Shown here: one piece after another, positions 1-5,428 of the stretch
Layout: each line of letters begins with the position of its first letter
Numbering within the stretch: the stretch's first letter is position 1
Source of the DNA: an uncultured Acidimicrobium sp.
GTDB lineage: Bacteria; Actinomycetota; Acidimicrobiia; Acidimicrobiales; Ilumatobacteraceae
Assembly (NCBI GenBank): GCA_903895515.1
Contig: CAITUB010000284.1
Location: forward strand, 1 to 5,428
Direction of reading: 5' to 3'
DNA length: 5,428 nucleotides
Position numbers and translations under genes: made by a program
The notes under the pieces: model-generated
What the model was told of the DNA's origin: nothing
The model's input: the letters and a program-made list of their open reading frames with translations, nothing else
Databases searched by the model: none

Positions 1-359
1 CCGTTGTGAATTACGTGCGCAAGTATCCGTCAATTTCTACGCAAGACGTTGCTGCTTCGTTTCAAACTGCAGTTGTTGATGTGTTGGTGGCAAAGTCGGT
101 AAAGGCCGCACAACACATTGGCGCAAAGACCGTTGCCTTAGGTGGAGGTGTGGCTGCCAACTCGTTGTTGCGCCATCAGATGACCGCCATGTGTGCCCAG
201 CATGGCTGGCGTTTGGTGTTGCCCAGCCTGGCCATGTGTACCGACAATGCAGCCATGATTGCCTCGGCAGGTTGGTACCGTTTATTGCAGGACGGACCAA
301 GTGAATTGAGCATGGGAGCCATGCCAAACCTGAAGTTGACCGACCGAACCACCGCATAA
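1..359 (+). CDS. tsaD: tRNA N6-adenosine threonylcarbamoyltransferase TsaD, C-terminal part (5' truncated by window)
   Basis: The reading frame is open from position 3 and ends at TAA 357-359, so only about the last 119 residues are present; the family is usually about 335-350 residues. TsaD (Kae1/Gcp, ASKHA fold) transfers the threonylcarbamoyl group to A37 of ANN-decoding tRNAs, working with TsaB and TsaE in bacteria. Seen here are the glycine-rich motif GGGVAANSLLR and, near the end, CTDNAAMIA. The Asp of that second motif is the family's C-terminal metal ligand; the two His ligands would lie upstream, outside the window. The GTG at 6-8 is an internal codon, not a start, because the frame continues upstream. 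The next gene starts 4 nt after the stop, which suggests co-transcription with dus and maf. Family assignment is secure. Confidence 0.95.
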   Translation, partial: VVNYVRKYPSISTQDVAASFQTAVVDVLVAKSVKAAQHIGAKTVALGGGVAANSLLRHQMTAMCAQHGWRLVLPSLAMCTDNAAMIASAGWYRLLQDGPSELSMGAMPNLKLTDRTTA

Positions 360-363
360 CACC

Positions 364-1530
364 ATGACCGCAACTGACACTCCAACAACCGCCACAACAG
401 TGCCTGCACTGCAACTGGGCGAGCGCAGCATTTGGCCCCCGGTGGTGCTTGCACCAATGGCTGGCGTAACCAATGCACCGTTTCGCTCGCTGTGCCGAAA
501 GTTTGGGCCTGGTCTTGTGTATGTCAATGAAATGATCATGGCTACCGGGCTTGTGCATGGCAATCGCAAAACCGACACCATGTTGAAGTTTGGACCAGAC
601 GAAGACTTCCGTTCGCTGCAGTTATACGGAAGCGACCCCGAGATGCTTGGTCGCGCAGTGCACAAATTGGGTCAGGCAAACGCGGTTGATCACATCGATT
701 TGAATTTCGGTTGTCCAGCTCCAAAAGTGACACGTCGCGGTGGTGGCGCAGCAGTTCCACTGAAGCGTCAACTGTTGCACGCAATTGTTACTGCAGCAGT
801 CACTGCTGGCAAGGAATATGGAATTCCCGTGACATGTAAATTTCGCATGGGCATCAACGATGAACTCATCACATTTATCGAAACAGGATTAATTTGTGAA
901 GATGCCGGCGCAGTTGCAGTTGCGCTGCACGCGCGCACTGCACAACAGCATTATGCGCCGAGCGCACATTGGGAAGCCATTAGCCAACTGAAGCAAGTAG
1001 TCAAAACGATTCCAGTGCTTGGTAATGGCGATATTTGGGAAGCAAGCGATGCATTGCGCATGGTGGAGCAAACAGGTTGCGATGGAGTAGTAATCGGCAG
1101 AGGTTGTTTGGGCCGCCCATGGTTGTTCCGCGATCTGGTAGATGCATTCAGTGGTCGACCAATTAGTGGAACTCCAAAACTTGGCGAAGTGTTGTCAGTC
1201 ATGCTCGAGCACGCAGAGGGTTTGTGTGCACATCTTGACGAAGATCGCGGCATTCGCGATTTCCGTAAGCACACCAGTTGGTATCTCACGGGGTACCCAG
1301 TTGGTGGCGAGATGCGTCGCAAGTTTGCTGAAGTGAAATCGTTGGCTGAACTTCGTTCGCTTGCTGCGCAGTTAGATGCAGACGCTCCAATTGTTGAAGG
1401 TGGCGAACGAATCGCTCGCGGGCACACCAACGGCCCGATCAAAGTGGTGTTGCCAGAGGGCTACTTAGACAACCGTGACGACATGACCATTCCTGATGAT
1501 GGTGATGTCATGCGCTTGAGCGGTGGCTGA
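364..1530 (+). CDS. dus: tRNA-dihydrouridine synthase (DusB-type)
   Basis: An FMN- and NADPH-dependent enzyme that reduces uridine to dihydrouridine in tRNA. The 388-residue protein has a Thr/Ala/Pro-rich N-terminus (about 1-20) and then a TIM barrel with the expected motifs in order: APMAGVTNAPFR at 30-41 (FMN binding), NEMIMATGL at 55-63, LQLYG at 85-89, and DLNFGCPAPKVTRRGGGAAVP at about 112-132 with catalytic Cys117. CKFRMG (flavin-contacting Lys), HARTAQQHY, GNGDI and GRGCLGRPWLF follow. The last ~60 residues are the helical tRNA-binding part with an actinobacterial-style tail. DusB-like is the best subgroup guess, from the wording of the Cys and GRG motifs; the target uridine cannot be read from sequence. 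ATG 364 follows the tsaD stop by 4 nt and has no clear Shine-Dalgarno, so translational coupling is likely. The 3' end overlaps the possible GTG start of maf. Confidence 0.93.
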   Translation: MTATDTPTTATTVPALQLGERSIWPPVVLAPMAGVTNAPFRSLCRKFGPGLVYVNEMIMATGLVHGNRKTDTMLKFGPDEDFRSLQLYGSDPEMLGRAVHKLGQANAVDHIDLNFGCPAPKVTRRGGGAAVPLKRQLLHAIVTAAVTAGKEYGIPVTCKFRMGINDELITFIETGLICEDAGAVAVALHARTAQQHYAPSAHWEAISQLKQVVKTIPVLGNGDIWEASDALRMVEQTGCDGVVIGRGCLGRPWLFRDLVDAFSGRPISGTPKLGEVLSVMLEHAEGLCAHLDEDRGIRDFRKHTSWYLTGYPVGGEMRRKFAEVKSLAELRSLAAQLDADAPIVEGGERIARGHTNGPIKVVLPEGYLDNRDDMTIPDDGDVMRLSGG

Positions 1531-2167
1531 TCTCGAAATGGAACCTCCGAGTAGTACTCAACCAAGAATTGTTCTTGCATCGCGTTCGCCGCGAAGAATT
1601 GATTTGTTGACGAAGTTGCTAGACGAAGCATGTGGTGAAGGCCAAATGTTGTTCGACATTGAACCTGCTGACATCGATGAAACTCCACTCGTTCACGAAA
1701 CACCACTCGCGCACGTGCAGCGACTTGCACAAGGTAAAGCCCACGTCATTGCCCAGCGGTTTAGTGATCTCGATGTTGTGGTGATTGCAGCCGACACCAC
1801 TGTGGATGTGGACGGAGAGATTTTCGGAAAGCCCGAAAACCTCGATGATGCTCGACGCATGCTGAACCAGATGTCGGGTCGCGCCCATCGCGTGCACACG
1901 GCAATTTCGGTAGTGCGAGGGGACCGTCAGGCACACACCGTGGACTCGGCGTCGGTGACCATGGTTCAGATATCGCCCGAGCTCATGGATTGGTACCTGG
2001 GCATAGGGGAATCGCTGGATAAGGCAGGGGCGTACGCCTTGCAGGGCGATGGCGGGAAACTGGTGGAATCGGTGCAGGGCAGCTTCCATACGGTTGTAGG
2101 ACTGCCTCTTGAGCCCCTTTTAGACCTTCTTGCCCAGTGCGGGCTCAGTTGGAAAATCGGGGCTTAG
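1523..2167 (+). CDS. maf: Maf family nucleoside triphosphate pyrophosphatase (dTTP/UTP type likely)
   Basis: Maf proteins hydrolyse non-canonical or pyrimidine nucleoside triphosphates to the monophosphate plus pyrophosphate (house-cleaning, cytosolic). Visible motifs (numbered from GTG 1523) are SRSPRR at 20-25, AADTTVD at 89-95 with the conserved Asp91, KP at 103-104, SGRAHRVHTA at 118-127, DKAGAYALQG at 166-175 and GSFHTVVGLPL at 186-196. The last two resemble the YhdE (dTTP/UTP) subgroup rather than YceF (m7GTP); that subgroup call is inference. Length is 214 residues, normal allowing for a slightly long N-terminus. The start is uncertain: GTG 1523 overlaps dus by 8 nt, whereas ATG 1538 (residue 6) begins 7 nt after the dus stop with a weak GGTGG upstream. 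Either leaves the nucleotide-binding motif intact. The 3' half is clearly richer in GC, CTG and GGG than the 5' half. The groESL promoter overlaps the 3' end. Confidence 0.93.
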   Translation: MADLEMEPPSSTQPRIVLASRSPRRIDLLTKLLDEACGEGQMLFDIEPADIDETPLVHETPLAHVQRLAQGKAHVIAQRFSDLDVVVIAADTTVDVDGEIFGKPENLDDARRMLNQMSGRAHRVHTAISVVRGDRQAHTVDSASVTMVQISPELMDWYLGIGESLDKAGAYALQGDGGKLVESVQGSFHTVVGLPLEPLLDLLAQCGLSWKIGA

Positions 2168-2178
2168 GTCCGTATCAT
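2149..2178 (+). promoter_or_regulatory. Candidate groESL promoter (-35 TTGGAA, -10 TATCAT)
   Basis: TTGGAA (2149-2154, 4 of 6 to TTGACA) and TATCAT (2173-2178, 5 of 6 to TATAAT) are separated by 18 nt, a standard spacing for the housekeeping sigma factor. The predicted transcription start, around 2184-2186, falls inside the CIRCE element, the classical arrangement for HrcA-repressed chaperonin operons. The -35 lies inside the last codons of maf. This is inferred from pattern and position only. Confidence 0.6.
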
Positions 2179-2204
2179 TAGCACTCGCACTCGTTGAGTG
2201 CTAA
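2178..2204 (+). promoter_or_regulatory. CIRCE operator (HrcA binding site)
   Basis: A perfect copy of the consensus inverted repeat: TTAGCACTC (2178-2186), nine spacer bases, GAGTGCTAA (2196-2204). CIRCE is bound by the heat-sensitive repressor HrcA, whose activity depends on GroEL, so this operon should be induced by heat or by a shortage of free chaperonin. The site begins 10 bases after the maf stop, ends 55 bases before the groES ATG, and touches the candidate -10. The spacer begins with a second GCACTC (2187-2192), so the right arm GAGTGC can pair with either of two tandem left half-sites. hrcA itself is not in the window. Confidence 0.96.
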
Positions 2205-2245
2205 CCGAAAAACCAACCGCGTGAACCACTCGGAACACGCCACAC

Positions 2246-2251
2246 GGAGGA
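2246..2251 (+). promoter_or_regulatory. Strong ribosome binding site of groES
   Basis: GGAGGA sits 8 nt before ATG 2260 and is the only near-perfect Shine-Dalgarno in the window. It fixes the groES start at 2260 and excludes in-frame upstream codons such as TTG 2194, which lies within the CIRCE element. Confidence 0.85.
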
Positions 2252-2259
2252 CCTCACAT

Positions 2260-2550
2260 ATGAACTTGAAGCCCCTAGACGACCGCATTGTGGTCAAGCC
2301 AAGCGAAGCAGTGCAGACCACCGCATCTGGTCTCGTTATCCCAGACACCGCCAAAGAGAAGCCACAGCAGGGCACAGTTCTTGCAGTTGGACCTGGCCGT
2401 TGGAGTGATGACGAAGGCAAGCATTTCGCACTCGAAATCAAAGTTGGCGACGTAGTTCTGTACAGCAAGTACGGCGGAACCGAAGTCACCCATGGTGGAG
2501 ACGACCTTCTTATTCTCACCAGCCGCGACGTACTCGCAGTTGTTGCCTGA
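2260..2550 (+). CDS. groES: Co-chaperonin GroES (Cpn10)
   Basis: A 96-residue protein, the normal GroES length. It forms the heptameric lid that caps GroEL in the cytosol and drives folding-chamber closure. It opens with the typical MNLKPLDDRIVV, then the mobile loop (about 15-35), which carries the hydrophobic GroEL-binding tripeptide as GLVIPD at 24-29. Next come GTVLAVGPG, the roof-region residues, VGDVVLYSKYGGTEV and the closing DDLLILTSRDVLAVV. ATG 2260 is preceded by GGAGGA at ideal distance. It is first in the CIRCE-controlled operon, with groEL 44 bp downstream and no terminator between. Nothing unusual is seen in the protein. Confidence 0.98.
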   Translation: MNLKPLDDRIVVKPSEAVQTTASGLVIPDTAKEKPQQGTVLAVGPGRWSDDEGKHFALEIKVGDVVLYSKYGGTEVTHGGDDLLILTSRDVLAVVA

Positions 2551-2594
2551 TTTTCTAACCATTTACCTCCAACACGCAAAGGACCAAAACAAAC

Positions 2595-4226
2595 ATGGCC
2601 AAGCAATTGAAGTTTGACGAAGAAGCACGCCGCGCTCTTGAAGCCGGTGTGAACAAACTCGCTGACGCAGTAAAAGTGACACTCGGACCTAAGGGTCGCA
2701 ACGTAGTGCTCGACAAGAAGTTCGGCGCACCAACCATTACGAACGACGGTGTGTCGATCGCAAAGGAAATTGAACTCGAAGATCCATTCGAGAACATGGG
2801 TGCTCAACTTGTTAAAGAAGTTGCAACCAAGACCAACGACGTAGCCGGTGACGGAACAACTACGGCAACGGTTATTGCGCAAGCAATGGTGCAACACGGA
2901 ATGCGCAACGTCGCTGCCGGTGCAAACCCAATGGGTTTGAAGCGCGGTATCGAAAAGGCAGTTGCAGCAGCAGTTGAGTCGATTAAGGCACAAGCAAAAG
3001 AAGTTGACGACAAGGGCGACATCGCCAACGTCGCAACCATTTCTGCAGCAGATGCATCAATCGGCAAAGTTATTGCTGACGCAATCGACAAGGTTGGCAA
3101 AGACGGCGTAGTAACCGTTGAAGAGAGCAACACATTCGGAACAGAACTTGAGTTCACCGAAGGTATGCAATTCGACAAGGGCTACCTCTCGCCATACTTC
3201 GTTACCGACACCGACCGTCAAGAAGCAGTTCTTGAAGATCCGTACATCTTGTTCAACGCAGGAAAGATCGCAACCGTGCAGGCAATGTTGCCAGTACTCG
3301 AAGGCGTCATGAAGACTGGCCGTCCGTTGCTCATCATTGCTGAAGACGTAGAAGGCGAAGCGCTTGCGACACTTGTTGTCAACAAGATCCGCGGAACGTT
3401 CAACTCAACTGCAGTGAAGGCTCCAGGATTCGGCGATCGCCGCAAGGCAATGTTGCAAGACATGGCAGTGCTCACTGGTGGACAAGTAATCAGTGAAGAA
3501 GTTGGTTTGAAGTTGGAGAACGTATCGCTCGACCTTTTGGGCCGTGCAAAGCGCGTCATCATCAACAAGGACAACACCACCATCGTTGACGGCCATGGCG
3601 CCAAGGACGAAGTGGCTGGCCGAATCAACCAAATCAAGGCTGAAATCGACAACACCGATTCCGATTGGGACCGCGAGAAGTTGCAAGAGCGTTTGGCCAA
3701 GTTGGCTGGCGGTGTTGCAGTGATCAAGGTAGGCGCAGCAACCGAAGTTGAACTGAAGGAAAAGAAGCACCGCATTGAAGACGCCGTTTCGGCAACTCGT
3801 GCAGCAATCGAAGAAGGCGTGGTCGCCGGTGGCGGTACCGCACTGATTCGTGCTCGTCCAGCAGTACTCAAAGTTGTTGAATCACTCAAGGGTGACGAAG
3901 CAACTGGTGCACGCAGCGTGTACGACTCGTTGACGGCCCCTGGTCGTCACATCGCCGACAACGCAGGTTTGGAAGGCGCAGTTGCCATCCAGCGTGTGGA
4001 GTCAGAGAAGGGCAACATTGGTCTCAATGCTGCAACTGGCGAATACGTCGACATGGTGAAAGCCGGAATCATCGACCCAGCCAAGGTGACTCGTGCAGCG
4101 TTGCAAAACGCAGCATCAATTGCCGCATTGGTGATCACCACTGAATGCCTCGTAGCTGACAAGCCAGACAAGAATGGCGGAGCAGCAGGCGGCGGTATGC
4201 CAGGTGGCGGAATGGGAATGATGTAA
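2595..4226 (+). CDS. groEL: Chaperonin GroEL (Cpn60), GGM-tailed
   Basis: A 543-residue ATP-dependent folding chaperonin (double heptameric ring, cytosol), full length for the family. Conserved nucleotide-site elements are VTLGPKGRNV (28-37), TNDG with Asp51, AGDGTTTATV with Asp86, and the catalytic Asp396 in HRIEDAVSATRAA (equivalent to E. coli Asp398), followed by EEGVVAGGGTALI. The apical domain includes ESNTFGTELEFTEGMQFDKG and APGFGDRRKAMLQDMAVLTGG. The protein ends GGAAGGGMPGGGMGMM, the classic flexible Gly-Met tail of housekeeping GroEL. ATG 2595 follows AAAGGA (2578-2583) by 11 nt. Codon use is strongly biased (GAA, GCA, AAG, CGC, GGC), as expected for a highly expressed gene. It is regulated with groES by CIRCE and ends before a strong terminator. 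No missing catalytic residues were seen. Confidence 0.99.
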   Translation: MAKQLKFDEEARRALEAGVNKLADAVKVTLGPKGRNVVLDKKFGAPTITNDGVSIAKEIELEDPFENMGAQLVKEVATKTNDVAGDGTTTATVIAQAMVQHGMRNVAAGANPMGLKRGIEKAVAAAVESIKAQAKEVDDKGDIANVATISAADASIGKVIADAIDKVGKDGVVTVEESNTFGTELEFTEGMQFDKGYLSPYFVTDTDRQEAVLEDPYILFNAGKIATVQAMLPVLEGVMKTGRPLLIIAEDVEGEALATLVVNKIRGTFNSTAVKAPGFGDRRKAMLQDMAVLTGGQVISEEVGLKLENVSLDLLGRAKRVIINKDNTTIVDGHGAKDEVAGRINQIKAEIDNTDSDWDREKLQERLAKLAGGVAVIKVGAATEVELKEKKHRIEDAVSATRAAIEEGVVAGGGTALIRARPAVLKVVESLKGDEATGARSVYDSLTAPGRHIADNAGLEGAVAIQRVESEKGNIGLNAATGEYVDMVKAGIIDPAKVTRAALQNAASIAALVITTECLVADKPDKNGGAAGGGMPGGGMGMM

Positions 4227-4256
4227 ATCGTTTTCCCAAACGAACATCAAATAGTC

Positions 4257-4290
4257 GAAAATGCCTCGGGCGAAAGCCCGAGGCATTTTC
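4257..4290 (+). terminator. Intrinsic terminator of the groESL operon
   Basis: A perfect 15-bp inverted repeat (4257-4271 against 4276-4290) with a GAAA tetraloop (4272-4275). The stem core is ATGCCTCGGGC, flanked by AAA on the left and TTTTC on the right. The GC-rich core, a stable GNRA-type loop and the T tract make a strong Rho-independent terminator 30 nt after the groEL stop. Because A residues mirror the T tract, it could also act on the opposite strand, although no convergent gene is present here. Confidence 0.93.
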
Positions 4291-4300
4291 ATTTCTCTTC

Positions 4301-4306
4301 TAGTGT
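4301..4306 (+). promoter_or_regulatory. Possible -10 element for a leaderless transcript of the membrane-protein gene
   Basis: TAGTGT fits the loose actinobacterial -10 pattern TANNNT and ends 8 nt before ATG 4315, so transcription could begin at or next to the start codon. There is no usable Shine-Dalgarno before this ATG, and a terminator lies just upstream, so a new promoter is needed. No matching -35 is visible, and the call rests on a very short motif. Confidence 0.25.
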
Positions 4307-4314
4307 GTTGAGTT

Positions 4315-4674
4315 ATGGCAAATAACGGTCGCGGATTCTGGATGCACCAGTTTGTGGAATATTTCATCGCTGGCGGACTTGTCATGATGTCGGCGCAATT
4401 GAAAGAACCAACTATTCCTGCAGTGATGGGGCTCATCATGCTGGTGAACACTGCGGTTACCGATGGTCTGTTGAGTGCGTTTAAGTGGATTAACCGTGGT
4501 GTCCATCGCGTCATCGACTGGCTCATCATTGTTGCTTGTCTGGTGTTGTCGTTTGTGGCCGACATCGAAACGAATGGGCGACTTGCGCTGCTTGGAGTTG
4601 GTCTCGTACTTGGTGTTGTAGTTCTTGGTACCAACTTTGCAAAGCGTGGTGCGCAACCAACACCTCGTCGTTAG
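4315..4674 (+). CDS. Small integral membrane protein, unknown function
   Basis: A 119-residue protein I do not recognise. Hydrophobicity read by eye gives four membrane segments: about 13-29, 33-55, 66-83 and 88-106. The loop between segments 2 and 3 (KWINRGVHRVID) and the C-terminus (KRGAQPTPRR) are basic, whereas the other two loops (QLKEPT and DIETNGR) are short and carry acidic residues. By the positive-inside rule this predicts both ends in the cytoplasm. There is no signal peptide cleavage site, catalytic motif or metal-binding cluster. ATG 4315 lies 25 nt after the groEL terminator and has no clear ribosome site. A small 55-residue gene follows after 9 nt, then a Nudix gene, so the three may be one transcript. 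A coding gene is well supported by length, codon use matching its neighbours and coherent topology. Confidence 0.75.
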   Translation: MANNGRGFWMHQFVEYFIAGGLVMMSAQLKEPTIPAVMGLIMLVNTAVTDGLLSAFKWINRGVHRVIDWLIIVACLVLSFVADIETNGRLALLGVGLVLGVVVLGTNFAKRGAQPTPRR

Positions 4675-4683
4675 GCTGAACTC

Positions 4684-4851
4684 ATGGGCTTCACAACACC
4701 AGCACCCGATCTTGAAAAAATTCGTACAGCATGGGAAACCTGGGAGCGTGGCGAAGAACAACCTGGCAAGACGCTTGCAAACCTGAAGACAGCTGGCCTC
4801 GATGAAGTCATTCGTCAGCTGATTGCAAGTGGCTGGGCTCCTCAAGCGTAA
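4684..4851 (+). CDS. Small 55-residue protein, unknown function
   Basis: ATG 4684 to TAA 4849-4851 encodes 55 residues beginning MGFTTPAPDLEKIRTAWETW and ending LIASGWAPQA. It is soluble, with no membrane segment. There are probably two helices: about 8-23, acidic with Trp17 and Trp20, and about 28-49, after a Pro-Gly turn at 27-28, with Trp51 near the end. Evidence that it is real: it fills the gap between two genes with only 9 nt on each side, its codon use matches theirs, and a weak AGG (4673-4675) overlapping the previous stop lies 8 nt before the ATG. I recognise no domain; a small helical adaptor or regulator is possible but not shown. It is short enough to be missed by length-filtered gene calling. 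Confidence 0.72.
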   Translation: MGFTTPAPDLEKIRTAWETWERGEEQPGKTLANLKTAGLDEVIRQLIASGWAPQA

Positions 4852-4860
4852 ATTTGCAAC

Positions 4861-5428
4861 ATGATTCGCGCTGGTGGCGATCAAAGTATTCCGCGTCCAG
4901 CAGCCGTGTGGGTGCAACCCACTAATCCGTTTGCACAGTTAAATCATTCGTCGCTACGTAACACGCCAGAGTTATTGGGCAGACTGCAACGCTTCACTAA
5001 CGCGCTCGAACAAACTCCACCGCCAGAAGGCTCGCGTGCATCGGCAGTGTTGGTGCCAATTTTTAATGGCCCGAGCGGACCAGAAGTTGTGCTCACCCGC
5101 AGGTCTCAAGCACTCACGAGTCACAAAGGGGAAGTGTCGTTTCCGGGTGGGCGAGTGGATACAGGAGAGACATTTGTTCAGGCTGCAATTCGCGAAGCAT
5201 ATGAAGAGATCAATCTGGACCCATCGCATGTTCAGGTCATTGGCGAAATGAGCGCGTTGTCGACTTATGTGAGCAATAGTCACATTGTTCCCGTGCTGGC
5301 GTATTTAGAAACACCGCCGTCGATGAGTGCAGTGAATGCTGAAGTTGATCGCGTGTTCTCTGTTGCGCTGGCCGACCTGGTGCGTGACGACACCTATGTT
5401 GAGGAACATTGGGGAACGCCACCGAATC
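4861..5428 (+). CDS. Nudix hydrolase, probable coenzyme A pyrophosphatase (3' end outside window)
   Basis: An open frame from ATG 4861 to the window edge, 189 complete codons with no stop. The protein carries the CoA-type signature LTRRSQALTSHKGEVSFPGG (78-97), which runs directly into the Nudix box. The box has Gly97, Glu103 and the metal-binding REAYEE at 111-116; the late Gly is Asn118 here. The same late position is often not Gly in this subfamily. Family members split CoA and its derivatives into 4'-phosphopantetheine and 3',5'-ADP, using Mg2+ or Mn2+. CoA as substrate is inferred from the motif. The first ~58 residues form an N-terminal extension with Pro-rich stretches. The start lies 9 nt after the 55-residue gene and has no evident Shine-Dalgarno, suggesting coupling; a later start is possible. 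The end of the protein cannot be judged. Confidence 0.9.
   Translation, partial: MIRAGGDQSIPRPAAVWVQPTNPFAQLNHSSLRNTPELLGRLQRFTNALEQTPPPEGSRASAVLVPIFNGPSGPEVVLTRRSQALTSHKGEVSFPGGRVDTGETFVQAAIREAYEEINLDPSHVQVIGEMSALSTYVSNSHIVPVLAYLETPPSMSAVNAEVDRVFSVALADLVRDDTYVEEHWGTPPN

Noticed and set aside
37..558. Reverse-strand open frame over the tsaD-dus junction
   Set aside because: It overlaps two clear genes, and its His/Trp/Cys-rich composition is typical of antisense translation.
2194..2259. In-frame N-terminal extension of groES from TTG 2194
   Set aside because: It would begin inside the CIRCE operator and add 22 residues with no family match. ATG 2260 has a perfect ribosome site and gives the normal 96-residue GroES.
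2551..2594. Regulatory hairpin between groES and groEL
   Set aside because: The 44-bp gap is A/C-rich with no inverted repeat of useful length; only the groEL ribosome site is seen.
2178..2993. Reverse-strand open frame of 271 codons spanning groES and the start of groEL
   Set aside because: It crosses the promoter, the operator and two well-supported genes, and its Cys/Ser-rich product shows no domain.
3218..3889. Long reverse-strand open frame (223 codons) opposite groEL
   Set aside because: It is the mirror of a strongly codon-biased gene; its product is Ser/Thr/Ala/Pro-rich without motifs, as expected for an antisense shadow.
5149..5217. Nudix box with Asn118 in place of the usual Gly, considered as a sign of inactivation
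   Set aside because: All the metal-binding Glu residues (REAYEE) are present, and this Gly is commonly replaced in CoA-type Nudix enzymes, so activity is likely.
1..5428. A new multi-gene defence, mobile or biosynthetic system
   Set aside because: No transposase, integrase, repeat array, nuclease, toxin or biosynthetic core was found. Most genes are conserved housekeeping genes, and only two short genes are unrecognised.

Overview
The window is a compact, almost entirely + strand housekeeping region of a bacterial chromosome. The GroEL, GroES and DusB-type protein sequences read as actinobacterial. Examples are the GroEL stretches 'GEYVDMVKAGIIDPAKVTRAAL' style (given here only as a family resemblance) and the Dus stretch GRGCLGRPWLF. 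Moderate GC (about 50% in most stretches I counted), weak Shine-Dalgarno sites and a CIRCE operator would fit a planktonic or environmental member of Actinobacteria, possibly Acidimicrobiia. The class-level guess is inference from memory of family sequences, not a search result.

Layout. Positions 1-359 hold the 3' end of tsaD (tRNA t6A synthesis). It is followed after 4 nt by a dus gene (tRNA dihydrouridine synthase, 364-1530), which overlaps or abuts a maf nucleotide pyrophosphatase gene (1523-2167). These three look like one co-transcribed set for tRNA modification and nucleotide-pool cleaning. Ten bases after the maf stop lies a perfect CIRCE element (2178-2204), overlapping a plausible sigma-A-type promoter whose -35 lies inside the end of maf. 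It drives groES (2260-2550, strong GGAGG site) and groEL (2595-4226). A strong 15-bp stem intrinsic terminator (4257-4290) closes the chaperonin operon.

After the terminator comes a second tightly packed cluster. It contains a small four-helix membrane protein of unknown function (4315-4674), a 55-residue Trp-containing small protein (4684-4851), and the start of a Nudix hydrolase of the CoA pyrophosphatase type (4861 to the window end, incomplete).

All but about 300 bases are coding, and the only intergenic stretches are short (93 bp before groES, 44 bp between groES and groEL, 88 bp after groEL). I see no mobile element, CRISPR array, RNA gene or defence-like system. The most interesting items are the duplicated left arm in the CIRCE operator, the GGM-tailed groES-linked GroEL, the two unrecognised small genes, and a composition shift inside maf.
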